Shown: positions 41,165 through 50,932, counted from the stretch's first letter. The stretch is 64,000 bases of DNA from Larkinella soli (GCF_003703975.1 NZ_QTJY01000004.1:1-64000); one strand, 5' to 3'. Notes: generated from the letters alone by a model not told the origin. A program made the numbers and translations.

Positions 41165-42979
41165 TTACGGCTTCCTCCGCTTCAGGGCCAGATCGTGGGC
41201 GGTATCGTAATAGGAACGCAGGTTGGTCCAGTCGAACACTTCGGAGATATTCTCCACGCGGTTGCGCTGGGCGATCCGGTCGCGCTGGGAGAGCCGGACA
41301 AAGCGGAACAGGATGTTGGCCAGCTGGTCGGCGGCTTCGTTGAACGTCTGGGTTTTCCGGTTGACGACGTAAATGCCCCGGTTTTCATAATCCCGCATGA
41401 TCTGCATAATGAAGTCGCCGAAGCCGGAGAGGTCGCTCGTTACCGTCGGAATACCGCGCACGACGCATTCCAGCGGAGTATACCCCCAGGGTTCGTAATA
41501 GCTCGGGAAAATGCCGAGGTGGCAGCCCCGCACGAACTGGCCGTAATCCAGACCGAAAAGGGGGTTGGTCGAGGCAATAAAATCGGGGTGGTAAACGACT
41601 TTAACCCGGTCGTGGTCATTGTTGACCAGCTTGACCTGCCGGATAAACCGAACCATGTCGTCCTCCTGCACCAGGTTGTGCGTCACGAAAGGCGGAAGCT
41701 TCCGGGTCTTGAAACTCTGGATGGTTCGCCGGAGCCGCAGCCGCCAGTATTCGTCGACGAACTGGTTCAGATCCGGAAGGGTGATGTCGTCGCCCGAAGC
41801 CGCGTTTAGGAATAAGCGTTCGCCCACCTGTTGTTCGATGGCCTTGGCGGTTTCCTGAATTTCGTCGAGCAGCGCCCGGCTGTGCAGCACGTCGGGGTCG
41901 ATGGATTGAAACGGCTGTTTGGTAATCAGGAACATGATTACCGTCATATCCATATTGGCCTCCCGCATCTTCCAGTTCAGCCGGGCGAGGGCTTCCAGCG
42001 TCAGGTCATAGCCCTTGTTGCTGAACTCGAACCGGCCCGACGTGAAAAAGTACAGGGTCTTCTCCAGATCGAACGAATAGCTCTGGAAGAAGTGGCCCAT
42101 CACGAACTCATGAATGCGCTCCTTGTATTTGACGTGCAGGTTCTGAAACTCGTGTACCGCCGTAAACCGCATGATGTTCAGGCCGTTCGGCAGGATCAGG
42201 TCCGGGATGCGGCCGAGGAACACCTCACACTCACGGGAGGTCACGTCGCTGACGGTCGTAAAGACATGACATTGCTGGGCGGAAAGCCGTTCGATGGTCG
42301 CCTGGGCCTCGATGCCGTAGTGCCGGGCCTCCCGCTGCCAGTCGAAAAAGGGCAGTTTGCCGTAGAAGCCGGTTTCATTCTGCGCCAGATACCGGCCCAG
42401 CATGGTGGCATGAGTGGTGAAGATGGTGGCGACCTTGACGTTGTCGTGTCGCAGATCCGGCAGGCCGCTGCTGGCCATCCACTCGTGAAAATGAACGGCG
42501 ATGTCGACGGTCCGGGCGCTTTCGCCGGCCAGTTCCGTCAGAAAAATGCGAACCATCTCACCGAAAGCCACTACCTGATTGACCAGGTCCTCGACGCCGA
42601 GGGTCGAAATCTTGTGCCGTTCCCAGAGCAGGTATTTGACACGGTCGATGGCCGAGCCGAGGCTGCCGGTGCCGAAGAGGACTACCCGTGGTTTGCCCGT
42701 GATGAGCCAGTAACCATATTGTACATCCAGCCCCTGCGACCGCATTTTCTCGACGGTCCGACTGATTTCGGTGCCGTCGTCGTGCGTAATCGGTTCAAAT
42801 TCAACGGCGGCTTTCTGCGGAAAATAAGGGCCGAGCAGTAGATAGTCCGTGTCCCATTTCTCGACCATGGAAGGCACTTTGGACCGGATGACGGTATAGA
42901 TACCGCCTACCTGGTTGCAAACTTCCCAGGCAACTTCAATCAGCAGTTTACGCTTGGCAGTGGAGATCAGCGATTCCAA
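41165..42979 (-). CDS. Glycogen synthase, GT3 (eukaryote-like) type
   Basis: The 604-residue glycosyltransferase starts with LLIEVAWEVCNQVGGIYTVIRSK. This is the N-terminus of the GT3 glycogen synthases of animals, fungi and some Bacteroidota, not the GT5 GlgA type. HFHEWMASSGLP and ATIFTTHATMLGRYLA follow, with the nucleotide-sugar region FPSYYEPWGYTPLECVVRGIPTVTSDLSGFGDF. The catalytic Glu is in EPWGYTPLE. It would build alpha-1,4-glucan from UDP-glucose (or ADP-glucose). The regulatory N-terminal Ser sites of mammalian enzymes are not evident. It is monocistronic. Confidence 0.92.
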   Translation of the reverse strand: MESLISTAKRKLLIEVAWEVCNQVGGIYTVIRSKVPSMVEKWDTDYLLLGPYFPQKAAVEFEPITHDDGTEISRTVEKMRSQGLDVQYGYWLITGKPRVVLFGTGSLGSAIDRVKYLLWERHKISTLGVEDLVNQVVAFGEMVRIFLTELAGESARTVDIAVHFHEWMASSGLPDLRHDNVKVATIFTTHATMLGRYLAQNETGFYGKLPFFDWQREARHYGIEAQATIERLSAQQCHVFTTVSDVTSRECEVFLGRIPDLILPNGLNIMRFTAVHEFQNLHVKYKERIHEFVMGHFFQSYSFDLEKTLYFFTSGRFEFSNKGYDLTLEALARLNWKMREANMDMTVIMFLITKQPFQSIDPDVLHSRALLDEIQETAKAIEQQVGERLFLNAASGDDITLPDLNQFVDEYWRLRLRRTIQSFKTRKLPPFVTHNLVQEDDMVRFIRQVKLVNNDHDRVKVVYHPDFIASTNPLFGLDYGQFVRGCHLGIFPSYYEPWGYTPLECVVRGIPTVTSDLSGFGDFIMQIMRDYENRGIYVVNRKTQTFNEAADQLANILFRFVRLSQRDRIAQRNRVENISEVFDWTNLRSYYDTAHDLALKRRKP

Positions 42980-43133
42980 ATCAGTAGAATTGGTTAGGGG
43001 TAGCTAACATACCAATTTTCGCTTATCCGACAAAAATTGTACTTCTTTTCCCGGTAAGTGGCTATCGTACCCGAACTATGAATGTAAAAACAGGGCACCT
43101 GCGCAGATCAGGCAATTAGCGAGGTGATTTTAC

Positions 43134-43141
43134 TACTTTTG
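43134..43141 (+). promoter_or_regulatory. Possible -7 element for purU
   Basis: TACTTTTG matches TAnnTTTG, 29 bp upstream of the purU start. A TTG at -33 is not seen. The remainder of the 191-bp gap 42980-43170 shows no other feature. Confidence 0.5.
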
Positions 43142-43170
43142 CACTAACTTTCAAATTACCGTTTCAATTC

Positions 43171-44010
43171 ATGTCCTCCGATCCCCGACACATTCTGTTA
43201 ATGGATGGTCCCGACAGCACCGGTTTGATTCACAGCGTAACGGGCGTGCTGGCCCACCACCACCTGAATATCATCCGCAACGATGAATATGTCAGCCCCG
43301 ACCGGCAGTTTTTCATGCGGACGGAATTTGAAGGCCAATACGAGTCGGCGGCCCTGATGGAAGAACTGGAAAAAACACTGCCCGCGGGCATCCATCTCCG
43401 GATCAATCCGAAGAAAAAGAAGAATATCGTCGTTTTTGTTACAAAAGAGCATCATTGTCTGGCCGAGCTGCTCATCCGGTATGCCTTCAACGAGCTGGAC
43501 GCCGACATCCTGGCCGTGTTCAGCAACTACAACACGCTTCAGCCGCTGGTCAGCAAATTCGGAATACCGTTTCATTTTATTTCGCACGAGCATAAGTCCC
43601 GGGAGGAACACGAGGAAGCTCTTCTGCGGACCCTCTCCATCTACGAACCCGAGTACCTGGTGCTGGCGAAATACATGCGGGTGCTGACGCCGGAGTTCGT
43701 CCGTCACTTCCCCAACCGGATCATCAACATTCACCATTCGTTCCTGCCGGCGTTCGTCGGGGCCAATCCGTACCGGCAGGCCTACGATCGGGGCGTCAAG
43801 ATCATCGGCGCCACCGCGCACTTCGTCAACAACGACCTGGACGAGGGGCCGATCATCGCCCAGAGCATCAAGGACGTCGATCACCGCCACACGGCCGCCG
43901 ACATGGCGACCGAGGGGAAGGACGTGGAGAAAATCGTGCTGTCGCAGGCGCTTAAGCTCGTTTTCAACGACCGGGTTTTCATTCATCATAACCGGACCAT
44001 CATCCTTTGA
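43171..44010 (+). CDS. purU: Formyltetrahydrofolate deformylase
   Basis: PurU hydrolyses 10-formyl-THF to THF and formate, balancing the folate pool and feeding formate to PurT. The 279-residue protein has an N-terminal ACT domain (LLMDGPDSTGLIHSVTGVL) and a formyltransferase-like catalytic domain with INIHHSFLPAFVGANPY and the Asp in DEGPIIAQ. Length and domain order match the family. It stands alone; the AsmA-like gene starts 96 bp later. Confidence 0.95.
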   Translation: MSSDPRHILLMDGPDSTGLIHSVTGVLAHHHLNIIRNDEYVSPDRQFFMRTEFEGQYESAALMEELEKTLPAGIHLRINPKKKKNIVVFVTKEHHCLAELLIRYAFNELDADILAVFSNYNTLQPLVSKFGIPFHFISHEHKSREEHEEALLRTLSIYEPEYLVLAKYMRVLTPEFVRHFPNRIINIHHSFLPAFVGANPYRQAYDRGVKIIGATAHFVNNDLDEGPIIAQSIKDVDHRHTAADMATEGKDVEKIVLSQALKLVFNDRVFIHHNRTIIL

Positions 44011-44106
44011 AACCGGGGGCCGTAAACCAACGGGCCGTGGGAATAGTTGAGAAAGGTACGGCGATGCGGCAGCATAGGTATCGTTGCATTCTCACGGCTT
44101 TCGGGT

Positions 44107-46941
44107 ATGGCAAAACGGCCCCTGATTTTAAAAATAGTGCTTGGCGTGGCGGGTATCCTTCTGGTTACCGGCCTGCTCATACCTTATCTTCTGACCACGG
44201 TGTACGGCGATCGGATCGTCCAGTACGTCCGGGATCAGTTTTCCCGCCATTCGCAGCAGCAGCTGGCCGATTTCCAGGTCCGTTTTTCCATGCTCCGCAA
44301 TTTTCCCCATCTGACCATCCAGCTCGATGATATTTCGGTGACGGACGGGCAGCGGGAGGTCATCGGTATGGATCAGGCCCGTTTCGTCGTCGGCCTGACC
44401 GACTTCATCCGGAAGCGCCTGACCGTTCGGAAGGTATATATTAAAGGTGCCCGGTTTCATCAGTGGGTGGATTCGACCGGCCGCAAAACCGCCTTTCTCT
44501 GGGAAACCGGCAACGCCCGGGGTCAAAGCCGGGTCCGTCCGGTCAATATTCCCGAATTGCGGCTGGAAGACGCTTCCGTCACGGTCGAGAACGCCTATAA
44601 AAAGAGTGCATTTGCGCTGCTGATCCGGCAGGCGGACCTCTCCGGCGACATGACCCGGCCGATCATTCACGTGAACGGAACCCTCGACGGCACCATCGGA
44701 CACGTCACCAACCGCCAGACCGTTCTGTTCCGCGGACAGCCATTTTCCGGCCAGGTGGGCTACGATTTCAATCCGGCCACCAAAACCGGCACCTTTCACC
44801 ACACCCGGCTGCAGACCAACGGCCAGGAGATACGGATCGCAGGCAGCCATGCCCGATTACAAAAGGAAGAAGGCTCCTGGCTCGACCTTCGGCTCAAGGG
44901 CCTTCAGCCGACGCACCCGATGCTGGCCTCGCTTTTCCCGGACTCGCTGCCGGCCCACCCGACCGATACGACCCGGACCGGCCTCATTTCCTTTGAATAC
45001 CGCATCGACGGAAAGAGCAGCCCCACCGTCCGGCCCCACACGCATCTCGCTTTTCAGCTTTCCGCCCGGAATTACCCCCTTCCGAAAACGCCCCTGGTCC
45101 TTCATTCCGTCGAAGCGCAGGGAGAACTCGACAACGGCCCGGCTCATGAACGACGAACCACCACCCTGACCCTGCAAAAACTCCGTATCCTGTCCGGGAC
45201 GGATACGCTCTCGGTTCAGGGCCGGCTCACTGACCTGACGGCGCCCGTAGTGGAAGCCGGGATTCAGGGCAACCTGGCCCTGAGGCAGCTGGCGCGGCTG
45301 ATGCACTGGCCCGGCGATTCGCTTTACGGCGGGCGGGCGGCCGTCGCGCTGGAGGTCCGCAGCCCGCTGTTCCTTCCGGGCAAAGTGCCGCCGGTATCGA
45401 TCGAACCCTTCTGGAAAGGTACCCTGAAAGTGAAGGACGGCCAGATCCGGCGGCCCGGAGCGGCCGCACCCACGGCGGCTTTCAATGCCGATATTCATTT
45501 TGTGAGGGAAAATAACATGATCCGGCTGGTAGAAGTGGCCGGTAAGCTGGGCGGGCGGTCGTTTCGGGTCAACGGAGAAATTGCGAACCTGCTCCGCTAC
45601 TGGCTGGGCGGAAGCCAGAACACGCATCCGGTCCGGACCAATCTGGTCGCCTATTGGGAGGAACTTGATTTTTCGGATGTGCTGCGGCCCGGGGCCGGCC
45701 CGGCAGGAGCAGCCCGGAAGACGGCTTCGACCGACAGTATGCTGGCCGGGTTTCTGTTCGGAACCGAATATTCGGCGCTGGTCCGGATCGGTCAGGTAAA
45801 GCTGCCGTCGTTCGAGAATCTGGAAAATGTCTCGATCGCAATCAGAAAGAAGGGGGAGACGGTACAGATACCGCGCCTGCACCTCCGCACCACCCTGGGC
45901 GGAACGATTGTCGGTCTGGGCCACTTCCGGTTTAACCGCAACGGTATTCAGAAGCCCTACGGGGCGCTGCGGCTTTCCTACGAGCGCCTGAACCTTCAGC
46001 GTCTGCTGGGTCTGCTGGCCGGCCTGAACGGCATTCAGCGGAATTACCGCAACCCGACGGCGGCCGTTCAACCCCGGGCGAAAGCGCTGAAAGATTACCG
46101 GTTCGATCTGGAGGTGAAGGCCGGCAAGCTGGACTACCATGCCCTGAAAGGGACCAATTTCGGCCTGAAAGCCGTGGTGCTGGAGGACGAGGCCCAGCTG
46201 GAACGGCTGACGATGCAGGCGTTTGAAGGCCGGCTGGGTGCCCGGGGGGCCATGAAGCTCGACGGACCGCAGGCTACCTCCTACCCGGTCCGGCTGAACG
46301 TTTCGCTGCAGGAGATGAACCTCAACCAGCTGTTCCGGGCCGCCGAAGAGATGAACCTCGACGTGCTGAAAAGTGAAAATATCCGGGGCGAAGTGAACTG
46401 TCAGATCACGCTGCGGACCCTGCTCGACAAAGATTTCCTGCCGAATATGGACAACACGACGGCTTACACGCGCGCGTCCCTCCGGCGAATGGAACTGATC
46501 GACGTCCAGCCGATTCAGCAGGCGCTGCGGTTTCTGCCCCGCTCCAAAACCAGCCACATTTATTTCGAGGATGTGGAAGCGCAGTTCCTGCTGCACCGGA
46601 ACCGGATTCTGATGCCGGACCTCAACCTGAACAACAACCTGTCGTTCCTGCAGCTCGACGGCGATTATACGCTCAACAAGGAAGCCAGTTTTCTGGTGGA
46701 GGTCAGCCTCACCGACCTGCTGTTTGGGAATAACCGGCGCCGGATTCAGCGGATTCAGGAAGCCGATACCACCCGGCGGAAAAGTGTACTGAAAAACCAC
46801 CTCTTTCTGTACAGGGATCTCGGAAAATACCGCATGAAAGTGTACGGGAAGCGGGATTTCGAATTTCAGAAAGAAGTTCTGCTCCGGGAATGGTTATCCG
46901 AACTGAAAAGAGAAAACATCGACACGACCTTCACCCGATGA
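44107..46941 (+). CDS. AsmA-like protein (inner-membrane-anchored lipid-transfer superfamily)
   Basis: This 944-residue protein with one N-terminal membrane segment (ILKIVLGVAGILLVTGLLIPYLL) is followed by an N-terminal AsmA-like domain (VRFSMLRNFPHLTIQLDDISV). Long repetitive beta-rich stretches come next, and an AsmA-C-like end (RGEVNCQITLRTLLDKDFLPNM). AsmA proteins form beta-helical bridges or influence outer-membrane assembly; TamB/YhdP-like lipid transfer is the current view of the family. The start at ATG 44107 matches a typical signal anchor; an in-frame TTG at 44047 was rejected. It overlaps the next gene by 4 bp (ATGA). Confidence 0.85.
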   Translation: MAKRPLILKIVLGVAGILLVTGLLIPYLLTTVYGDRIVQYVRDQFSRHSQQQLADFQVRFSMLRNFPHLTIQLDDISVTDGQREVIGMDQARFVVGLTDFIRKRLTVRKVYIKGARFHQWVDSTGRKTAFLWETGNARGQSRVRPVNIPELRLEDASVTVENAYKKSAFALLIRQADLSGDMTRPIIHVNGTLDGTIGHVTNRQTVLFRGQPFSGQVGYDFNPATKTGTFHHTRLQTNGQEIRIAGSHARLQKEEGSWLDLRLKGLQPTHPMLASLFPDSLPAHPTDTTRTGLISFEYRIDGKSSPTVRPHTHLAFQLSARNYPLPKTPLVLHSVEAQGELDNGPAHERRTTTLTLQKLRILSGTDTLSVQGRLTDLTAPVVEAGIQGNLALRQLARLMHWPGDSLYGGRAAVALEVRSPLFLPGKVPPVSIEPFWKGTLKVKDGQIRRPGAAAPTAAFNADIHFVRENNMIRLVEVAGKLGGRSFRVNGEIANLLRYWLGGSQNTHPVRTNLVAYWEELDFSDVLRPGAGPAGAARKTASTDSMLAGFLFGTEYSALVRIGQVKLPSFENLENVSIAIRKKGETVQIPRLHLRTTLGGTIVGLGHFRFNRNGIQKPYGALRLSYERLNLQRLLGLLAGLNGIQRNYRNPTAAVQPRAKALKDYRFDLEVKAGKLDYHALKGTNFGLKAVVLEDEAQLERLTMQAFEGRLGARGAMKLDGPQATSYPVRLNVSLQEMNLNQLFRAAEEMNLDVLKSENIRGEVNCQITLRTLLDKDFLPNMDNTTAYTRASLRRMELIDVQPIQQALRFLPRSKTSHIYFEDVEAQFLLHRNRILMPDLNLNNNLSFLQLDGDYTLNKEASFLVEVSLTDLLFGNNRRRIQRIQEADTTRRKSVLKNHLFLYRDLGKYRMKVYGKRDFEFQKEVLLREWLSELKRENIDTTFTR

Positions 46942-47981
46942 AGCAGCTTCTGCGGCCGTTCCGGAATTTCATTCTGGCCGGTATCCTGCCGGGCTTCCTG
47001 TGGCTCGTCCCGGAGACGCACGCGCAGATCCTTCCCCGGCCGGATAACAGGGTGGATACGGCTTTCGTCCGGACGTTTCCCCGGCGGCTGATCGGACGGC
47101 TTTATCTTTCCCGGAAATATACCTCGATGGTGATAACGGGCCTCGGGCTGTCGGCGCCCCTGCGATACCGGCCGAACTCTTCTCTGAACATGGGCGTGGG
47201 AGCCACCTACGGAGCGGTCACGATCAATACCGCCATCCGGGTGCCGTTCCTGAACCGGGACGACCGGCGCGGCAGCACCCGCTTCATCGATCTTCAGACG
47301 CACGTTTATGCCCGAAAGATGGTTCTCGACGGCATTCTGCAATTCTACCGGGGGTTCCACCTGAACCAGAAGGGACTCAACCCCGACGATCCGGACGCGT
47401 TCTATCTTCGACCGGACCTGCGGGTCCAGCTGCTGGGGATTTCCTTCCGGCGGATCTTCAACCACCAGCGGTTTTCGTTCCGGTCGGCCTGGATGCAGAA
47501 CGAGTGGCAGAAACGCTCCGCCGGAACGTGGCTGGCCGGTATTCAGCTTTTTTACGGAATCGTGCGGGGCGACAGCGCCCTGATTCCCGGCTTCTACCAG
47601 ATTACACAACCGGAATTGGCCGTCCGGCGTATCCGTTTCGTAAAGGTCGGGCCGGGAGCCGGCTATGCCTATACCTATGTGTACCGGGAGAAATATTTCC
47701 TTACCGGCTCGGCTACCGTTGGGCTGAATGCCACCCTAAGTAAAGACTTTTCAGCTTCCCTTTCCCGAACCGACGCGCGCATCCGCCCGGACCTCACCGT
47801 CCGGGCCGTGGCCGGGTACAACAGCCGCTTCTGGAGTGTGAGTGTCGGCTGGGTAAACGGGGCCATGTCGATGCGGAGTCCGGAGTACCGGTATGTGGTG
47901 CATACCGGCAATTACCGCTTTACGGTGGCCCGGCGTTTTCTGCCCGGACCCGGCTTCCGGAAAACGATGGACAAGATTTAG
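46938..47981 (+). CDS. DUF4421-family outer-membrane beta-barrel-like protein
   Basis: The 347-residue protein begins with a signal peptide (MKQLLRPFRNFILAGILPGFLWLVPETHAQ), followed by amphipathic beta strands (KYTSMVITGLGLSAPLRYRP, LNMGVGATYGAVTINTAIRVP) and an aromatic-rich C-terminal part, in keeping with a DUF4421 barrel. Function unknown. Its ATG overlaps the TGA of the AsmA-like gene (ATGA, 46938-46941), so the two are translationally coupled and may act together at the outer membrane. Confidence 0.8.
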   Translation: MKQLLRPFRNFILAGILPGFLWLVPETHAQILPRPDNRVDTAFVRTFPRRLIGRLYLSRKYTSMVITGLGLSAPLRYRPNSSLNMGVGATYGAVTINTAIRVPFLNRDDRRGSTRFIDLQTHVYARKMVLDGILQFYRGFHLNQKGLNPDDPDAFYLRPDLRVQLLGISFRRIFNHQRFSFRSAWMQNEWQKRSAGTWLAGIQLFYGIVRGDSALIPGFYQITQPELAVRRIRFVKVGPGAGYAYTYVYREKYFLTGSATVGLNATLSKDFSASLSRTDARIRPDLTVRAVAGYNSRFWSVSVGWVNGAMSMRSPEYRYVVHTGNYRFTVARRFLPGPGFRKTMDKI

Positions 47982-48111
47982 GCATTTCCGGCAGGAACTC
48001 ATTTTATTGGAAAATGTCGGACAGGAGTGGGGCCGTGGCGGAACAAAAAAATGTTATCTTTCGCTCCGGAAAAATCCTACGCGTATTTCTTGCCTATTTT
48101 AAGCCGTTGTT

Positions 48112-49707
48112 ATGCAAAAATTACAGACTCTTGACTACGTCATTTTCTTCATTTATTTCATAATCGTAGCGTCGTACGGCTACTGGATTTACCAGCGAAA
48201 GAAATCGAAACAAACCTCCTCCACCGAGTTTTTCCTGGCCGAAGGCGCCCTGACCTGGTGGGCGATCGGCTCCTCCCTGATTGCTTCCAACATTTCGGCC
48301 GAACAGTTCATCGGTGCTTCGGGGAACGGCTTTTCCATGGGCCTCGCCATCGCCACCTACGAGTGGATGGCGGCCGCCACGCTGCTGGTCGTCGCGATCT
48401 TCTTCATGCCGATTTATCTGAAGAACCACATCTTCACGATGCCCCAGTTCCTGACGAAGCGGTACAACAACACGGTCAGTATGATCATGGCGATCTTCTG
48501 GCTGCTGCTGTATATCGTCGTCAACCTGACTTCCATCCTTTATCTGGGCGCACTGGCCATTACGACCATCTCAGGCATCGACTTTACGGCCTGTATGTGG
48601 GGGCTGGCCCTGTTTGCCGTCATCATTACGGTCGGCGGGATGCGCGTCATCGGGTATACGGACGTCATTCAGGTGTTCTTCCTGGTGCTGGGGGGGCTGG
48701 CCACGACCTATCTGGCCCTGAACCTGGTGTCGGAGCAGTTCGGAACCCAGGGCGTCGGGCGGGGCTTCTCGCTGATGCTGGAGAACATTCCGGACCATTT
48801 CCAGATGATTTTCCACAAGGGAGAACCCTACTATATGCAGCTGCCGGGCCTGTCCGTTCTGATCGGCGGGATGTGGATCGTGAACCTGAACTACTGGGGC
48901 TGTAATCAGTACATCACGCAGCGGGCCCTGGGCGCCGACCTCAAGACCGCCCGGGAAGGCATTCTGTTTGCGGCCTTTCTGAAGCTGCTGATGCCGATCA
49001 TCGTGATTCTGCCCGGTATTGCCGCCTACATGTTGTACCAGAAAGGCTTGTTTCAGCAGGAAATGATGAAAGGTGGGGAACTGTCGCCGGACAACGCCTA
49101 CCCGGTTCTGCTGAACCTGCTTCCCTCCGGGCTGAAAGGGCTGTCGTTCGCGGCCCTGACGGCGGCCGTCGTCGCGTCGCTGGCCGGGAAGGCCAACAGT
49201 ATCTCGACGATCTTTACACTCGATATATACAAAAAATACATCAACCCGAATGCCGATGAAAGGCACCAGGTCCGGACGGGCCGTATCGTGGTGGTCGTGT
49301 CGATGGTGGCGGCCATCCTGATTTCGCCGTATCTGGGCATCGACAAGAAAGGCGGGTTTCAGTTTATTCAGGAGATGACCGGTCTGGTATCGCCGGGGGT
49401 GTTTGCCGCCTTCGTCATGGGCTTCTTCTGGAAGAAAACCAACTCCACGGCAGCTCTTATCGCCATCATCGGCGGTTTTGTAATGGCCGTCACCATGCAG
49501 TATGTCACCCCGGATATTCCGTTCATCGACCGCATGGGCATCGTTTTCCTGATCTGCGTGGCGCTGATGATCGTGGTTAGCCTGGCGCGTCCGAGTACGA
49601 AGGGGCTGGAGATCGACGCCAGCATGTTCAAAACGTCCCAAACCTTCGCCGTGGGCGCTTCGGTGGTCGTGGCGATCCTGATTTTCCTGTACGCTTATTT
49701 CTGGTAA
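48112..49707 (+). CDS. Sodium:solute symporter (SSS family, vSGLT-like sugar carrier)
   Basis: The 531-residue membrane protein has about 14 hydrophobic segments and SSS signature stretches: FFLAEGALTWWAIGSSLIASNISAEQFIGASGNGF near the first helices, GGMRVIGYTDVIQVFFLV, and LSFAALTAAVVASLAGKANSISTIFTLDIY, the sodium-site region. Close resemblance is to vSGLT-type sodium/galactose or glucose transporters rather than the proline carrier. The exact sugar is unknown and no catabolic genes lie beside it. It is monocistronic with a terminator after it. Confidence 0.9.
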   Translation: MQKLQTLDYVIFFIYFIIVASYGYWIYQRKKSKQTSSTEFFLAEGALTWWAIGSSLIASNISAEQFIGASGNGFSMGLAIATYEWMAAATLLVVAIFFMPIYLKNHIFTMPQFLTKRYNNTVSMIMAIFWLLLYIVVNLTSILYLGALAITTISGIDFTACMWGLALFAVIITVGGMRVIGYTDVIQVFFLVLGGLATTYLALNLVSEQFGTQGVGRGFSLMLENIPDHFQMIFHKGEPYYMQLPGLSVLIGGMWIVNLNYWGCNQYITQRALGADLKTAREGILFAAFLKLLMPIIVILPGIAAYMLYQKGLFQQEMMKGGELSPDNAYPVLLNLLPSGLKGLSFAALTAAVVASLAGKANSISTIFTLDIYKKYINPNADERHQVRTGRIVVVVSMVAAILISPYLGIDKKGGFQFIQEMTGLVSPGVFAAFVMGFFWKKTNSTAALIAIIGGFVMAVTMQYVTPDIPFIDRMGIVFLICVALMIVVSLARPSTKGLEIDASMFKTSQTFAVGASVVVAILIFLYAYFW

Positions 49708-49728
49708 TCGACAGCGAATCCAGCTGAT

Positions 49729-49763
49729 AAAGCCGGGCAGAGAATGGGTCTCTGCCCGGCTTT
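49729..49763. terminator. Terminator between the symporter gene and cutC
   Basis: A 14-bp stem AAAGCCGGGCAGAG / CTCTGCCCGGCTTT with a 7-nt loop (49729-49742 with 49750-49763). The plus-strand tail TTTGTGTT is moderate; the minus-strand tail also starts with T. It serves the convergent symporter and cutC genes. Confidence 0.85.
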
Positions 49764-49766
49764 GTG

Positions 49767-50495
49767 TTAGGAAACCGCCCGGACGACGGCCTGAACCATG
49801 CCGGCGTCCGTTCCCATCAGTTCATATTCGCCCAGAGCGGCCGAAGCCATCGGTACCTGCGGGTTACGGAAGCGCATGGCGCTTTCGGTGATTTGTTTAC
49901 CGGTCAGGTGGACCGCATCCACGCCCGCAGCCGCGATCCGGGCCGCATTGTCGGCCGTGACGCCCGCTCCGGCCATGATCTCGATGCGTCCGGCAGCCTG
50001 CCGGACCAGTTCCGCCAGCAGGGGAAGGCCGGCTTCGGCACGGGGCTGCTGGCCGGAGGTCAGAATCCGCTTCGCCCCGGTACGGATCACCGCTTCAAGG
50101 GCTTCCCGCGGATCGCGGGTGAGGTCGAAGGCCCGGTGGAACGTCACGGGCAGCGGGTGAGCCAGCCGGACGAGTTCGGCGGTCCGGGTTTCATCGACGG
50201 ATCCGTCGGGGTTGAGCAGGCCGAGAACCACTCCGTCGACGCCCGCTTCCTTCGCCAGTTCAATGTCCCGGCGCATGACGTCCCGTTCGGTATCGCTGTA
50301 AAGGAAATCGCCCCCGCGCGGCCGGATCATGACGTATAGCTGAATCCGGAGGTGCCGGCGGGCGAGGGTAATCAAACCATAGCTGGGTGTAGTCCCCCCC
50401 TCCCCTACGCCCCCGCATAATTCGACCCTCCCGGCACCGGTACGCTGGGCGATCAGGCAGGATTCCAGCGAAAAAGCGCAAACTTCAACGGTCAT
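49767..50495 (-). CDS. cutC: CutC-family protein (copper homeostasis)
   Basis: The 242-residue TIM-barrel protein has the CutC signature VEVCAFSLESCLIAQRTGAGRVELCGGVGEGG. It continues with VMIRPRGGDFLYSDTE, ITFHRAFDLTRDP-like RAFD and GRIEIMAGAGVTADNAARI. CutC was described as a copper homeostasis protein, but the biochemical role is still unclear. The start MTVEVCAFSL (50495) is chosen because an in-frame Met 20 codons upstream adds a non-conserved segment. No copper genes lie nearby. Confidence 0.92.
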   Translation of the reverse strand: MTVEVCAFSLESCLIAQRTGAGRVELCGGVGEGGTTPSYGLITLARRHLRIQLYVMIRPRGGDFLYSDTERDVMRRDIELAKEAGVDGVVLGLLNPDGSVDETRTAELVRLAHPLPVTFHRAFDLTRDPREALEAVIRTGAKRILTSGQQPRAEAGLPLLAELVRQAAGRIEIMAGAGVTADNAARIAAAGVDAVHLTGKQITESAMRFRNPQVPMASAALGEYELMGTDAGMVQAVVRAVS

Positions 50496-50637
50496 AGAAA
50501 CATTATGGGTTATAAAATGGTAATAGGAACACGGATGGAGAACCCGGCCCGCCAATTCCGCAAATGACGGCAGAACACCGGTAAATCACACTATGCAAAG
50601 AATTATCGGGGAAATGTATAGGATATTTATATTTTTT

Positions 50638-50645
50638 TACTTTTG
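50638..50645 (+). promoter_or_regulatory. Possible -7 element for the DUF2795 gene
   Basis: TACTTTTG matches TAnnTTTG, 45 bp upstream of the start codon, in a very AT-rich stretch (50619-50645). No -33 TTG is evident. Confidence 0.5.
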
Positions 50646-50689
50646 CACACTTTACGACAATTAATCGTCATAGTTAAGCAGAAACGCCT

Positions 50690-50911
50690 ATGTATTGGAC
50701 ACTCGAACTGGCATCTTATTTAGAAGATGCCCCCTGGCCGGCAACCAAAGATGAACTGATCGACTACTCGATACGTTCTGGCGCTCCGTTGGAAGTGGTC
50801 GAAAATCTGCAGGAATTGGAGGATGACGGTCAGCCCTACGAGAGTATAGAGGAAATATGGCCCGATTACCCAACCAAAGACGACTTCTTCTTCAACGAAG
50901 ACGAGTATTAA
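50690..50911 (+). CDS. DUF2795 small acidic protein
   Basis: The protein has 73 residues and is strongly acidic. The pattern LASYLEDAPWPATKDELIDYSIRSGAPLEVVENLQEL is that of the DUF2795 family of small bacterial proteins of unknown role. The C-terminus (PTKDDFFFNEDEY) is acidic and aromatic. It is preceded by a -7 element and followed by a terminator, so it is likely expressed alone and perhaps abundantly. Confidence 0.85.
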   Translation: MYWTLELASYLEDAPWPATKDELIDYSIRSGAPLEVVENLQELEDDGQPYESIEEIWPDYPTKDDFFFNEDEY

Positions 50912-50932
50912 GCGGCCCATACGCATTGAATG

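Noticed and set aside
44857-46800. Open frame of 647 codons on the minus strand opposite the AsmA-like gene
   Set aside because: Mirror of a long GC-rich coding region; no signal, domain or initiation context.
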